From the NCBI GenBank assembly GCA_964017185.1, contig OZ024871.1:9044214-9108213 (forward strand): a stretch of 64,000 bases of DNA, read 5' to 3'. Below are positions 21,403 to 56,952 of this stretch, piece by piece (within the stretch, counting starts at the first letter, position 1; every line of letters starts with the position of its first letter). The translations under genes and the position numbers were made by a program. Under the pieces are notes generated by a model. That model was not told the origin of the DNA. It saw only the letters and a list, made by a program, of their open reading frames with translations, and did no database searches. The DNA is from Rugalucina vietnamica (lineage: Eukaryota; Mollusca; Bivalvia; Lucinida; Lucinidae).

Positions 21403-22314
21403 GTGACATCGGGCGTGCCCCAGGGATCTGTACTTGGGCCTCTCCTCTTCCTGCTCTATATAAACGACCTACCACAAAACATCCAATCTCAGGTCAGACT
21501 TTTTGCCGATGATACGGCTGTCTATCTAACAGTTGGTTCCTCCGATGATAAGGACATCCTTCAAGCCGACCTTGATACACTACAGATATGGGAACGAGCC
21601 TGGGACATGGAGTTTAACCCAAGCAAATGCCAGGTACTCCACATCTCAAAGTCTAAACCACTGAATACCCAGTATACCCTCCATGGTCAGGTGCTTGAAT
21701 CAACCAACACAGCTAAGTATCTTGGTGTAACTCTGTCCAAGGACCTCAGCTGGAATGAACATATCAACTCTATTACTGCTAAAGCAAACAGAACATTAGG
21801 ATTTGTCAAAAGAAATGTAAAAACTAAAAATGAAAAAGTAAAAGAACTGGCCTATAAAACATTAGTACGTCCCCAGGTCGAATATGCTTCCCCTGTTTGG
21901 TCCCCCCACACTAAAGAAAACATTAATAAAATTGAAATGATTCAGAGAAGGGCAGCAAGATGGGTAAAATACAATTTCTCCTCCTATGATAGTGTTACTG
22001 ACATGTTGTGTGAGCTTGGTTGGAGATCTCTTGCAAATAGACGAATTGATGCCCGAATGATACTACTGTACAAGATTATACATGGACACGTAGCAATAGA
22101 ACTACCAACATACTTTGAGCGACCCATGAGATACACTCGTCACATGCACCCTCTTGCGTATAGGCAGATTCATACAGCTGTCAGTTATTACCAACATTCT
22201 TTTTATCCTGCATCAATAGTCCTCTGGAACAGACTTCCTTCAGAGGTTGTCCTATTGGAAGATCTTGACTCCTTCAGAAATGGAGTCTGTAAGATCAATC
22301 ACTTGTCACCTTAA
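21403..22314 (+). pseudogene. LINE ORF2 3' fragment (reverse transcriptase C-terminal half)
   Basis: The open frame begins at the conserved [14 protein letters not shown] block and keeps the catalytic FADD, the KYLGVTLSKDLSWNEHI and [15 protein letters not shown] motifs and the C-terminal LWNRLPSEV region, ending at TAA 22312-22314. Everything upstream of the RT palm core is missing, so this is a dead 5'-truncated copy. Motif by motif it resembles the LINE at 12084-14618. The non-coding 3' end runs to a GATA-type tail near 22483-22500. Confidence 0.9.
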
Positions 22315-22605
22315 ATTTCATACACTGTTTTTAAACATCTTTTAATCTCACATCTTCTTCACTAACACTTTTATCTTTTATCAAGTCTCACTATTGCACT
22401 TTTTATCTCCTACAATCTTTCTTTTATTCTTGCACTGACAGCGCAACTGCACATAATACTCGAAAGAGGGTGCTGCAGTATGAAAAGATAGATAGATAGA
22501 AGTATCTATTAAATTTATTTAGTGTGGCCTTATTTTATTTTATAGATCTATCAGTCATTTGATTTCATTCGTTTTATTTTTCATTTCATTAATTCTCTCT
22601 CTCAT

Positions 22606-22609
<4 letters not shown>

Positions 22610-22648
<39 letters not shown>
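22610..22648. repeat. Poly-T tract
   Basis: About 38 T lie between the LINE fragment and the FOXK upstream region. Confidence 0.95.
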
Positions 22649-22650
<2 letters not shown>

Positions 22651-22960
22651 CATTGGCCTTGTCAGTCCTCCATATGTAAATATTTTGAACTTTTCGGGCC
22701 GCGACATGCGTTATTTACCTCAATAATATAGTCTGTTTCTCTTTACTCGACTTGCGACTTATTTGGGGACCATTTCGACGTTGGTCATCTAAAACGGATA
22801 AAGAATGAATAAACACTGTTATCAAAAACGTTTTAGATGTTTCTCTGTCACTTTTCTCCTTGACACATAATTTTTCTGACGGCAATGCAGTGCCGGCCAA
22901 AAATAAGAAAACAGACTATAGCGGATACTGCGCTGCATTGTGGGTAAACCTTGGATGTAA

Positions 22961-39874
<16,914 letters not shown>

Positions 39875-40249
39875 AGCCCAGTCATGGTACTTGGTAGAAC
39901 AAATAGTTGGGTATTCTTGGTATCTTGGTAATTATGAGATATTGTTGAACATAAATATTTGTGTATGTCTCTATTTATCAGCCTTGGAGATGATTCTTGC
40001 TAAGCTCTTATAAAACAAGTATATTGTGTTGTTAATTTGTTAGGAGTTACTCTGATAATGTGGAGCATCCAGATAATGTGTATCCACAAAGGATAACGGA
40101 GAATTATAGATGGAGATGGAGATTACCTTATATTTATCATGAGATATCCAAGTGATTTGTTATATCGGGCCCGTTAGAGACAGCCAAAATGTAGAATTAT
40201 AGGATTTATAAACAATTACTGCAAAAGGTAGTACAGTGATACTGAAGTT

Positions 40250-40483
40250 GAGCCGCCGCATGGGAAAACCAACAATCTGCATATGCGAAAACAAAGACGC
40301 AGATCAGCTTCGCGGTAACCGCGAAGCTGATCAGCGCCTTTGTTTTCGCTACACGGATAGTACAATTCCTCTGCTTTCTAAATCCAAAATTTCCAGATTC
40401 TAACCATCTTCTGTGGCTGTACAGGCTGGTTTGTGTCAGATCTGGTCAGAACCCGAATTGTTGGTTTTCTCATGCACAGGCTC
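40250..40483 (+). mobile_element. MITE family M1, subfamily A, full length
   Basis: GAGCCGCCGCATGGGAAAACC at the left, TTGGTTTTCTCATGCACAGG CTC at the right, and a perfect core palindrome from GCGCTGATC.. around GGTAACC. 234 bp. Confidence 0.93.
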
Positions 40484-41733
40484 AGTTAAAACTGTTAGAG
40501 TATCAGTGGGAAATTATTCAGTCATGGTCTTTGTTTTGAAGGAAATTTTGCGGAGAGTGTCAGAGAAAATCACAGATGTGTGTGTCAAAATGTTGTACAG
40601 TGAAACAGACAGATAGTTTCACAGGGATAAATGGATAAACAAAGTGAAAGTCTAACAGCGACCTTGCAGCTGTGAAGGTGTTAATGATCGAGTATGATTG
40701 TTAGAGGTTTTGTTATCCAGTCATTCAGTTGCTTTTTTGTGTAAACTTAAACAAGCAAATTTTTTAGTACAAGAAAATAAGCACATGCCATCAGCTAAGC
40801 TTTTAATGTCAATCTATTACATCCTATGAGAATAGGTTGGCAGTTAAAAGTGAAAACATACAACTTGGCTTTAAAAGTAAAATGGGAATTGAAAAACAAT
40901 GAAGGATCTTTCAAGATTTTCTTATAAAATTATCTGCATCAGAAAGTTATGAAGAACAAAAACATTGTGATTGCCTGTCAGTAGTGCATTTAACCCATTT
41001 AAGCCTGGCGTCCCTTTTGTGGGACATAGGCAAATAGTATAGCCCCAGATGTGACGCCGCTTATAGGAATTTCATCGAAAAATGGAATAAAATTTTTAAA
41101 TCACACCTGCTGCCCCTAAAAAGGAAAGTGGACTTGTCCAATCGATAATGATGGGAGAATCCATTCGTCAAATATGGGTTAATTATTAAATAAGGTATGT
41201 GGTAAATAGGTACATACATTCATAAACCTCATGCAAACCTGACAAGTATAAAAAGAATAACTACATGAAGTGGACCCTAAATGGATGGGTTATGCACCAG
41301 TCATTTGTAAATACTGCTCCCCCACCTACAGGGAAGGGCAGGGATTATGTCTTTTTCAGCTTTCAGTGCCCTGCTATGAGCCCCACCCCCAGGGGGCAAA
41401 CTGGAGGTCAAACTTTGCTCCTTGCCCCGCCCTTTGCAATAGAAAATCTCCCTGGGGTAAAGCAGTGGTTACAAATGACTGGTGTATTATGCTGATTCCC
41501 TATAAGAAATAATCATGAGTTAGAGCCTTGTTTGTACCCTATAGTTTTATCAGTTTGCACATACACATTTCATTTTCTTTTAAAAATTATGGAATATCAT
41601 TTTATATTGAATGTTTGTGACATTTTGAAGCTTACCGGTGTACCTCTATTGCCTTATGTTTCAAGTGATTACTATTAAACAGAGAATGTGATAAGTCTCT
41701 GAATTAGTTTGAAATCATGTAGTTTACATATTT

Positions 41734-41967
41734 GAGCCGCCTCATGGGAAAACCAACAATCTGCATAGGCGAAAACAAAGACGCAGATCAGCTTCGCGGT
41801 AACCGCGAAGCTGATCAGCGCCTTTGTTTTCGCTACTCGGATAGTACACTTCCTCTTCTACTTAACTCCGAAATTTCAAGCTTCTAGCTCTTTTCTGTGA
41901 CTGTACAGCCTGATTTGTGTCGGACCTGTTCGGAAACCACATTGTTGGTTTTCCCATGAGGTGGCTC
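41734..41967 (+). mobile_element. MITE family M1, subfamily A, full length
   Basis: Left GAGCCGCCTCATGGGAAAAC and right TTTTCCCATGAGGTGGCTC are near-perfect terminal inverted repeats; the core palindrome around GGTAACC is intact. 234 bp. Confidence 0.94.
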
Positions 41968-42286
41968 ATTTGTTGATTTCTGGACCATTCGGGCCTTTGC
42001 CTTGGCTTTCCATTTAGCTATAGTGTTCTCCAAAGTTCAAGAATGTGCTATGCATCATGTCTTTAGTGATTCCTTTGTTTATTCAAGTATTATACAAGTA
42101 TTAAGACAAAAAATGTTCTATTTCATTTTGCATGAAAATTCATAGCAAGCTGATACTGTATTAAAAAGAAAATTGAATGTTTTTATGAAATAAGCAAATA
42201 ATCACAAGCCAATATTGTCTCTATAACAGGCTCACAGCCTCAGGATTCAGGTTTAACTCAGGTTTTGAACCTGGCACATTATATTT

Positions 42287-42488
42287 GAGCTACCACATGA
42301 GAAAACCAACAACCTGCATAGGCGAAAAACAAAGTAACTGAACAACTGAATTCAACGCCTTTGTTTTGTATCATAGATAGTACAATCCCTCTTCTAAAAT
42401 CCAAAATTCTAAGCTTCTAGCCTGCTTCGCTGGTTTGTGTCGGACTTGGTCGGAAACCCAGATTGTTGGTTTTCCCATGCACAGGCTC
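42287..42488 (+). mobile_element. MITE family M1, subfamily A, core deleted
   Basis: GAGCTACCACATGAGAAAACC to CCCATGCACAGGCTC; the palindrome is replaced by a short divergent stretch. Confidence 0.88.
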
Positions 42489-43157
42489 AAATATCTACTG
42501 ATTAACAGAAATTTATATTGTGTGGGCCTTACAATTTCAGGCCCGATTAAATGGGTTAAAGTTTAAAATATCGGGGTGTACTTCCATTTCTGTTATTTAA
42601 GGGTTATAATTTCTGTACATATCTTGTTAATGATTCACATGTTATAGTTCTGAATCAGAGCATGATAAAAACTGATGTCTGACGAGCCTTACACATGATA
42701 ATATGAACATAACCAGTGATGGCATTGTAAATTTTAGCCTCTACCCATTAGGGCCATGAGAAATAGATGGGCTGCTTGCGCCTTCAGGCAAAGTTTATAA
42801 TCGACTGACCGACAGTCTTATCACTGGTTAATCGCGTAGGTCTAAGTCTGCCCAGGAGAAATGGTTTAGTCAGTCATCCATTCAAATAAGCCTTAGTTGT
42901 TTATGGGGGATAGTTATATGTAAAAACACTTATTGCATGTCATGACATCCCAATGTTGGGTAGAAATTCTATAAAATGAAGGCAATGTTGCAACATGACT
43001 ATAGCCATTGACTTAGAAATAAGACATCAAATCAAACAAACAAACACGAGTGTGTAAAGTCATGCATATATTTATCAAAGTAAATTGGTTTTAATGAGAA
43101 TTTAGTTACACAGCCAACTGAATTTTGTGCTGATCAGGTGAATGTGTCATATAATAT

Positions 43158-43376
43158 GAGCCACATAATGAAAACCAGATATTTGCCTATATCAAAGAAA
43201 ACAAAGACCCAGGTCAGCTGTGCAGTAGCACCTTTGTTTCCTCTACACGGATAGTACAATTCCTCTTCTTCCTAAATCCAAAATTTCAAGCTTCTAGCCA
43301 TATTCAGTAGCTGCACAGGCCCTTGTGTCAGACCTGGTTGGAAACCCGGAAGATCGGCTTTCTTTTGCCGAGGCTC
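43158..43376 (+). mobile_element. MITE family M1, subfamily B, degraded core
   Basis: GAGCCACATAATGAAAACC at the left, the TAGTACAATTCCTCTTCTTC block, and CGGCTTTCTTTTGCCGAGGC at the right. Confidence 0.87.
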
Positions 43377-43740
43377 ATATTATTTTCACATTCTGACAGT
43401 CAATTTGTGTGTTCCAAAACAGGCCTGTCATTGATTTAGTGTTTTGTCATGACCTGATTCTGTTGTTATTGGAGTTTTTATGTCTCCTCTTGTTTAAAGT
43501 GCTAATGTTGTCTGCCATTTTAAAGACTGGACAGCAATTCAGTGTTTAATAGAATTGCTGTTCACAACTGTCCATATTCTATTACTGTACTGTATTATAT
43601 TGTACAGAGACTACAATTATTGATAGTGTAAATATTATACTGTACAGTATAGAGAAATAAAATTATGTATATACTGTACAGCGAAGTTTTGCAGCAAGTC
43701 TGTTGAATATACAGTACATCATGTATGGTACAGTTTAAAT

Positions 43741-43946
43741 GAGCTGCATCATGAGAAAATCGGCTATTTGCATATGCAAAAACAAAGGTGCAGATCAGCT
43801 TTGCCGTAACTGTTTTCGCTACATGGATACATTCCTGAACCTAAATCCGAAATTTCAAGCTCCTAGCCATCTTCTGTTACTGCACAGGTTGGTTTGTGTC
43901 GGACCTGGTCGAAAAGCACATTGTTGGTTTTCTTTTGATGCGGCTC
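43741..43946 (+). mobile_element. MITE family M1, half-palindrome deleted
   Basis: GAGCTGCATCATGAGAAAAT to TTTTGATGCGGCTC; only the left half of the core remains. Confidence 0.88.
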
Positions 43947-44242
43947 AAATCATCCATGTGAATAAACTGCATCAAAGACTGATCAGGAGTAAATGCTGTA
44001 CTGTACGGACATTCTGTTGTATTAACAAGCGCTGTACTTAATGTACATACATATAGATATGTTGTATATATTGTACATTGAGACTGATCATGTATAAATA
44101 TTGTGCATGGTCATATTTCTGATGCCTAGCATCACAAAGGATTACTATTGTAAACCAAGCTTGGGTGGGGAGGGGTTTGAATTAGCAAGCCAAAGTAACC
44201 AGACTTAATTTTGAAATCATGTAAAATATTTAAAAAGTATTC

Positions 44243-44470
44243 GAGCCGCCGCATGGGAAAACCAACAATCTGCATAGGCGAAAACAAAGGTGCAGATCAG
44301 CTTCGCAGTAACTGCGAAGCTGATCAGCACCTTTGTTTTCGCTACACAGTACTATTCCTACTTTCTAAATCCAGAATTTCAAGCCTCTAACAATCTTCTG
44401 TGACTGTACAACCCTGTTTGTGTCGGACCTGGTCAGAACCAAAATTGTTGGTTTTCTCACGCACAGGCTC
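44243..44470 (+). mobile_element. MITE family M1, subfamily A, full length
   Basis: GAGCCGCCGCATGGGAAAAC at the left, CTCACGCACAGGCTC at the right; core palindrome with CTTCGCAGTAACTGCGAAG at its centre. Confidence 0.92.
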
Positions 44471-44821
44471 ATTTTTTGTTTGCAAGTTTAAATTCCTGAA
44501 GAACAAAATAATTGCTATTGTAACTGTTGTGAAAGTCTGTGGTTTGTTCCTTTCGAGAAGCAACTTTTGTCATATTTGCACTAGGGCATGTGTATGGACC
44601 AATATTTTTCTCTGAAAATTTTATCAAGTTTTATGAGAAGTGTCTTTTATCTGCTGCTTCTGTTTAGAAAATATGATAAATCAGATTAATTGAACTTTTA
44701 TTTCTTTATAATGTGTCCTCTTTTTCCTGGTGATTACTTCCATAACACATACTCATTGTAATAAAAAGTTCTCGGTGTATTCATGATCATGGATCCATTA
44801 GCATAGTGTGATTGACCATAT

Positions 44822-45044
44822 GAGCAGACTCATGAGAAAACAGGCTTTTGACATATGCAAAAACATTGTCACAAATTGCTGCACCGCTGATCAGTTCATT
44901 TGTTTTCACTACAAAGATTGTACAATACCTCTTCTTCTGAAATCCAAAGTTTCAAGTTTCTAGCCATCTTCTGTGGCTGCACAGGCCAGTTTGTGTCAGA
45001 CATGGTCCGATACCCGGAAGACTGGTTTTCTCGCACGATGGCTC
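44822..45044 (+). mobile_element. MITE family M1, degraded
   Basis: GAGCAGACTCATGAGAAAAC to CTCGCACGATGGCTC with an eroded core (CTGCACCGCTGATCAG). Confidence 0.85.
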
Positions 45045-45336
45045 ATATAAAGCCACTTAATGAATTGAAGCCATAGATGTGAATAGAAGGTGTGTTATAG
45101 GCTTGCCAGGGAAAGGTTACTGAAGATATTATGAGTCATGACCACTACAGTTTACTGGGGACTTCAGCAAAATTATACACATCGGCACAAAACAGACTAG
45201 CCCCTAATTTCAAAAGACGTATGCTTAGAGCAGAGCATACTGATTTTGGTCTAGGTTCGGTCAGAGACATTTCATGACAGGTTTCCTCATATTAAGCCTT
45301 GTAAGATATTACCATCTTGTGTAGTAGCTGCTTTAT

Positions 45337-45435
45337 TAGGGATTTCCAGTGACGTCCAGCACAAACCAAACTACCCTAGGTATAGAAGATTGCAAGAGGC
45401 TATGCAGCAAAGGCAGGTTTTCTCATTATGTGGCT
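45337..45435 (-). mobile_element. MITE family M1, remnant
   Basis: GGGATTTCCAGTGACGTCC, AGCACAAACC and TTTCTCATTATGTGGCTG recall the reversed M1 ends; the middle is lost. Confidence 0.45.
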
Positions 45436-45773
45436 GTAATTCATGTACATGGAAAAAGATTTATGAGGGCTTGGGTGGTAACTGAACAATACTGTTGTGA
45501 AGGAAGCATGGTGTTAATGGTATAAGATTCATAAGTTTATGGTTTGGATGCTACCATAGAGTGCCACTGTGCTATAATCTTTAACTTTACCAACTGATTT
45601 CCCCATAGTACTGGTTGATTACCCAAGAGGTGGTTATTACATGACTGAAACATTGTTGACCTGGATGTTGAGTGACAATGATACTGCCTGTGGCATTTCT
45701 GTAAGATCATGTGGTGTAGAGGGTGGCTACTAGGATTGTTTTGCACAGGACATACTTGGCATCTTCATTATCT

Positions 45774-45910
45774 GAGCTGTGTGCCTTTGTTTTTGCTACA
45801 GAGATTGTACAATTCCTCCTCTTCTTAAGCTTCTAGCCTGCTTCTGTACAGGTCAGTTTGTGTTGGACTGAGTCGGAAACCCGGAAGACTGGTTTTCTGG
45901 CATTGCGGCA
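45774..45910 (+). mobile_element. MITE family M1, right-half copy
   Basis: GAGCTGTGTGCCTTTGTTTT joins directly to the right half (TTGTACAATTCCTCCTCTTC, GGAAGACTGGTTTTCTGGCA). Confidence 0.8.
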
Positions 45911-46036
45911 GAACTGCATCATCATTATCACCCCAGACACCCCCTCATTATTAGGACGACAGATGTTAGTTTTTACAGCCATGTTTTACAACAGTTTCTG
46001 TTGCTTGTATTTTAAATCCTTTATTGAGCTATAATT

Positions 46037-46271
46037 GAGCCGCATCGTGAGAAAACCGGATTTTTGCTTAGACGAAAACAAAGGCGCAGATCAGCTTCGC
46101 GGTAACCGCGAAGCTGATCAGCGCCTTTGTTTTCGCTACACGGATAGTACAATTTCTCTTCTTCTTAAATCCGAAATTTCAAGCTTCTAGCCTGCGTCTG
46201 TGACTGTACAGGTTGGTTTGTGTCGGACCAGGTCGGAAATCCCGAAGACCGGTTTTCTCGCGTCGCGGCTC
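46037..46271 (+). mobile_element. MITE family M1, subfamily B, full length
   Basis: GAGCCGCATCGTGAGAAAACC at the left and CCGGTTTTCTCGCGTCGCGG CTC at the right; the core palindrome around GGTAACC is perfect. 235 bp, almost identical to the copy at 57972-58206. Confidence 0.95.
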
Positions 46272-46897
46272 AATTATGAGTATCTCTGAGGTTACACACA
46301 GGAGGAATAGCAACACAGACACTAAGTTGTCCAAATTCTATTGTTAAGAAGTTACAATTTACTTACAAAGTAAATCTCTTCTGAGCAAGAAGCATTTAAA
46401 TACATGTACATGAAAAGGAAAATGACTTTCTCTCAGTATTTCAAAAATCTTTCTTACAGATTCTCCTGCACTTTTTTTACTGGAAAATCTAGTCTGAAAA
46501 CAAACTCTCTTGAGTAAAAGCAGTGTTAAAGTTAATAACTATCTGTCTTTAGTGTCTGTTGTTATGTTCTTCTGTTTATAACCCCAGTTTTAGTTAATTT
46601 GTTTTGTGTTGCCAATGAACAGTTAAAATACATATATGTTCTAATATGTGAATTAAATTGAAAATTAAGTGTTACTTTTTCTTGCTTTTGCTTTGAATCA
46701 AACTTGATGTTTCTGTAATTTTGTTTGTTTGAATTGATGCTTAATGTCCCAGTCCAAATATCCCATTGAATGGGAATCATACAGCAACAGACCTGAAATT
46801 ACCTTTAAACTCGATAATCCTCGGTGGCCTATTGTTGCGTTTCTTTTTTTTGTTCAGTATAATTTAAAGTAATGGTCATATAACTGAGCAAAAGGTC

Positions 46898-47058
46898 ACA
46901 TGGTGCTGTGGTAATGTTGCTCGCATTGTAAACCAGGGATCTCGGTTTCGATCACAGCTTCTCCAGTTGGATGAGACTATGAACCTAAGTCCCATCTCCG
47001 TATGACCTTAGCTGTTGGTAGGACGTCAATCACCAAATCAACCAACCAACCAAAAGGT
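46898..47058 (+). mobile_element. tRNA-headed SINE, family S2
   Basis: Head CATGGTGCTGTGGTAATGTTG, box B-like GGTTTCGATCACAGC, body GCTTCTCCAGTTGGATGAGA and CCGTATGACCTTAGCTGTTG, and a CAACC tail. Sister of 15505-15666. Confidence 0.75.
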
Positions 47059-47254
47059 CATATGATTGAGCAAAAGGTCATATGATTCTGCATATGGTCA
47101 TGTGCTGAACCTTATTACCATCTGTGAACCAAGCTCAAAGCTATGTACTGAGCTGTACAACCAACTGAGATGCCTGCTTGGTGTAGTGAGCACTGAGCAG
47201 GCCGCTAGTTAATCATGGGTAGTGAGTTTGGGAAGGGGCCATCTACAGCATCGT

Positions 47255-47720
47255 CTCCATATAACCTTAGCTGCTAAGTGGACCATAGCACACAGTTTCC
47301 ATTTTACCTTAGCTATTAAACAGACTGTAAAACACAATCACCAATATCAGTAGCCGTTAAAATGACTAAGTCAGGCACCTAGACCAGTCTCCATATGACA
47401 TTATCTGGTAAAAGGGCTGTGAAACAACACTAAAACCAGTCTCCTTTTTGACCATAGCTGTTATGGGCTATAAAACACCAACACTAGTCTCCATATGACC
47501 TTAGCTGTGAAATGGGTATGACCAGTCTCCATATGACCTATGCTGTAAAGTGGGCTGTAAAACATGAAACACCACAAAGTGAAACCACGACCAGTCTACT
47601 TATGACCTAGGTTGTTAAGTGTGCTATAACTCACCAAGTCACCAACACCAGTCTCAGAATCAGAATCCCTATGGCCATAGCTGTTAAGTGATCTGTAAAA
47701 CAGTCACATATGACCTTAGT
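47255..47720 (+). repeat. Degenerate satellite derived from the SINE S2 body
   Basis: About eight to ten imperfect units repeat the words CCAGTCTCCATATGACC, TTAGCTGTTAAGTGGGC and TGTAAAACACCAAC at roughly 40-70 bp spacing. The same words form the 3' part of SINE S2, a copy of which ends about 200 bp upstream. Confidence 0.7.
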
Positions 47721-47900
47721 TTGTGCTATTTAAGACATAAAACCCCTTATTATCTGTTAAGTGGAATGAAAACACGAACACCATACCATGCCTCCACAAT
47801 AGGTGTGCCACAAGTGGCAGTTGTTTTAGCAAGACGATTATCTCCCTTGAAAACTATCAACCGGAAGCTTCGGTCTCCACGCAACTGGAAACAAAGCGTC

Positions 47901-47908
47901 GTTGCCAT
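47901..47908. promoter_or_regulatory. X-box half-site upstream of TEKT4
   Basis: GTTGCCAT matches the strong half of the RFX X-box and lies 65-72 bp upstream of the TEKT4 start codon; the second half (CAAGCAC) is poor. Confidence 0.3.
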
Positions 47909-47972
47909 CAAGCACAGGAAACGGTGAAGGATTGTAAAACAAATGTTAACTGTGTAATTAGGGATTTAAATC

Positions 47973-54646
<6,674 letters not shown>

Positions 54647-55320
54647 TCTAGACATTTAAGTTTAGAATCGAGTTTGTTACATCATATGGAAAAGGAAAGC
54701 TAACTTTGGATGAAAGAGTGCTTAAAGACAATTAGATACATAAATATCTGTACCTCTATATTGTGATGTATAATTGTTGAGGAATGTTGCAGAGAAATCA
54801 TACTTTTGTTAAGAATAATTGTAATGTGGTAAAGATCTATTTTGTGAACCCAGCTAGAACAGTGAGGTTTGATTGCTTCATGCTCATCAGTATTATTATA
54901 AACCTGCCGAGATGTTTGTTCATGTACATAGTAAGCCTCCTATCCCCTTGTGTGTTTAGATTCTAATTCCACTCTTTCATGTGTCGTTTTTGCACTATCA
55001 TTATAAGCCTTATTGATTAAGCCATTATTTTTTCTACATCACATTTTTTTGGAGAAATTCTGCAAAAAAATACATAGTATACAAATCAGAGAACAAACTA
55101 TGTTAGAAAAAGAAAGAAAAAGGGACTCAGGGTAAGACACTTGTGCTGTAGCATTCTGTAGTTATTTTTTTACGACCTCGAGCAAGATCTTACACAGAAT
55201 TATATGCTAAAATTGAGATGAGTGTTAATGCATTGTTAGAGTAGCTAAGTAGATCGTAGGTATTTTCGCTGGAAGATGCAATATTTAAACATGAATAAAA
55301 GACAAAGCTTCTATAATAAA
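54647..55320 (+). other. Probable TEKT4 3' UTR
   Basis: Non-coding AT-rich sequence after the stop codon, with an AATAAA at 55294-55299 that could be the polyadenylation signal. The M1 MITE at 55331 begins soon after it. Confidence 0.4.
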
Positions 55321-55330
55321 AAGATCATTT

Positions 55331-55534
55331 GAGCCGCCGCATGGGAAAACCAACAATCTGCATATGCAAAAACAAAGGCGCAGATCAGCTTCTTAGTAAC
55401 TGCAAAGCTGGGCCCAATTCCTCTACTTTCTAAATCCAAAATTTCCTGCCTCTAACCATCTTCTGTGACTGTACGGTCTGGTTTGTGTCAGACCTGGTCG
55501 GAACCAAATTGTTGGTTTTTTCATGCACAGGCTC
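55331..55534 (+). mobile_element. MITE family M1, subfamily A, right half of core deleted
   Basis: GAGCCGCCGCATGGGAAAAC to TTTTTTCATGCACAGGCTC; the palindrome stops after CTTCTTAGTAACTGCAAAGC. Confidence 0.9.
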
Positions 55535-56135
55535 ATTTCATTGTTTATTTTCTGCAGTTTTGACTGCAAAGTTATAACATGGTTGCTGGACATATGTCAG
55601 TTTTACTAACTAAAACCAGCTTTTTACAGCAAACTTGTTTTAGGATCATTAAGAATTTTACTTCTTCTGTGATATAAATGTCTGTTTATCCCTCTTTATG
55701 TCTTTGTTTGATTTGGCTTCAAAATAAATATAAAATAATTGTTACTTGTAAAACATTTTAAATCAGTTTTACAAATAAAAAGTGAAAACAACCATTTTGA
55801 TTTATTTTCTATATAGTTCCCCAAATAAATACCAAATAACGCAAGTTTTGTAAACACAAGAAAAGGGGCACCTATTTGTTTCACACATTTTTCCAGTGCC
55901 ATGTTCAGCAAATGGCCACATATTGTTTACCATCACATATGTGTAGTTGTATTACTGAAAACATACTTATTTGAAGCAGTCCACTCTACAAATACATATC
56001 TAGGTCAGAGGTAAACCAGCACTGTCAAAGTATTTGCACTATATGAGATTGCAAGATACCTGTACTTTATTGCCAGTTGGTCAGCCAAGGTCAAGACAGA
56101 ATAGTCAGTGATCTTAATCATTATCAAAAAAATAT

Positions 56136-56287
56136 GAGCTGCAATGCAAGAAAACTCTGACATGTACAGTCTTAGAAGGCTAATACCTTTAAACTTTGGA
56201 TTTAAGAAGCTTATCAGCCATGCAGTTACTGCACAGCTGATCTGTGAATTTCACATGCAAAAATCTGGATTTATCAGGATGCAGCTC
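56136..56287 (-). mobile_element. MITE family M1, shortened reversed copy
   Basis: GAGCTGCAATGCAAGAAAAC and ATCAGGATGCAGCTC ends; core CCATGCAGTTACTGCACAGC; internal blocks deleted. Confidence 0.8.
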
Positions 56288-56488
56288 ATATGAATTGAGA
56301 CATGTTACCAATCAAGGAATGGTGTAATAATTTCAACACGAGATATCATAAAGATTTTATCATTAAAGTAAAAAAATATAACAACTAAAGCTATAAATAT
56401 ATGCAAATTATAAATAAATGATATACTAATTTGTGAATTTTTTAGCACCTTTTAGAATATTGTAATCTAACATGTAAACCAAATATCT

Positions 56489-56625
56489 GGTCAGTTCTGC
56501 TTGCGGGTGTGCCAGGTGGTTTTTCTTGGGGGGTCCTCCCGTTTTCACCCACCTACTGATTGGCCCGTCTCATAATTATGAGCTGAAATAATCTTGAAAG
56601 GGATGTAAAACTGAATTAAAAAAAA
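56489..56625 (+). mobile_element. SINE S1, 5'-truncated
   Basis: Starts inside the central domain (CAGTTCTGCTTGCGGGTGTG) and runs through CACCTACTGATTGGCCCGTC and AATCTTGAAAGGGATGT to a poly-A end. Confidence 0.8.
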
Positions 56626-56837
56626 ATGAAAATGTAAGGAAAGATTTGCACATCTGACAAGAAAATATCAGTGTACATCACATAATAGCTTTGTCGTTAA
56701 GCACACCCATCACAATGTCTTCAAAATGTTTTATTTCAAAATGGCCGACGACGTGAGTGTAGTGTTTTCCTAAGTATATAAATGTTGAAAAAAATCAAGC
56801 ATTGCCGCATTTAGACTTGCAAAAAAAACCCCAACAT

Positions 56838-56952
56838 ATTATGTGCGTAAGGTATGGATAGACAAATCTGTCCCTCGGGCCACAGTTTGGCATCACTCGG
56901 CGATGCCAAAGTGAGCCTCAGGACAGACTTGTCTATCCATACCTGACACATA
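56838..56952. mobile_element. Hairpin MITE, about 115 bp
   Basis: GGTATGGATAGACAAATCTG (56851) and its mirror CAGACTTGTCTATCCATACC (to 56943) form long arms meeting near 56898. Flanking ATGTG/CACAT may extend the stem. Confidence 0.8.

Larger units (their letters stand above)
39875..47972. other. FOXK 3' flank and FOXK-TEKT4 intergenic region
   Basis: The first part should include the FOXK 3' UTR, whose end I cannot fix; an AATAAA near 43667 is one of several candidates. The remainder holds at least nine M1 MITE copies, SINE S2 with its derived satellite, and low-complexity TACTGTAC stretches near 43580-43740. I see no further gene. Confidence 0.6.

Noticed and set aside
22929..22946. TGCGCTGCATTGTGGGTA as a core promoter element of FOXK
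   Set aside because: Suggestive of a GC-poor promoter motif, but no consensus I could name matched well enough.
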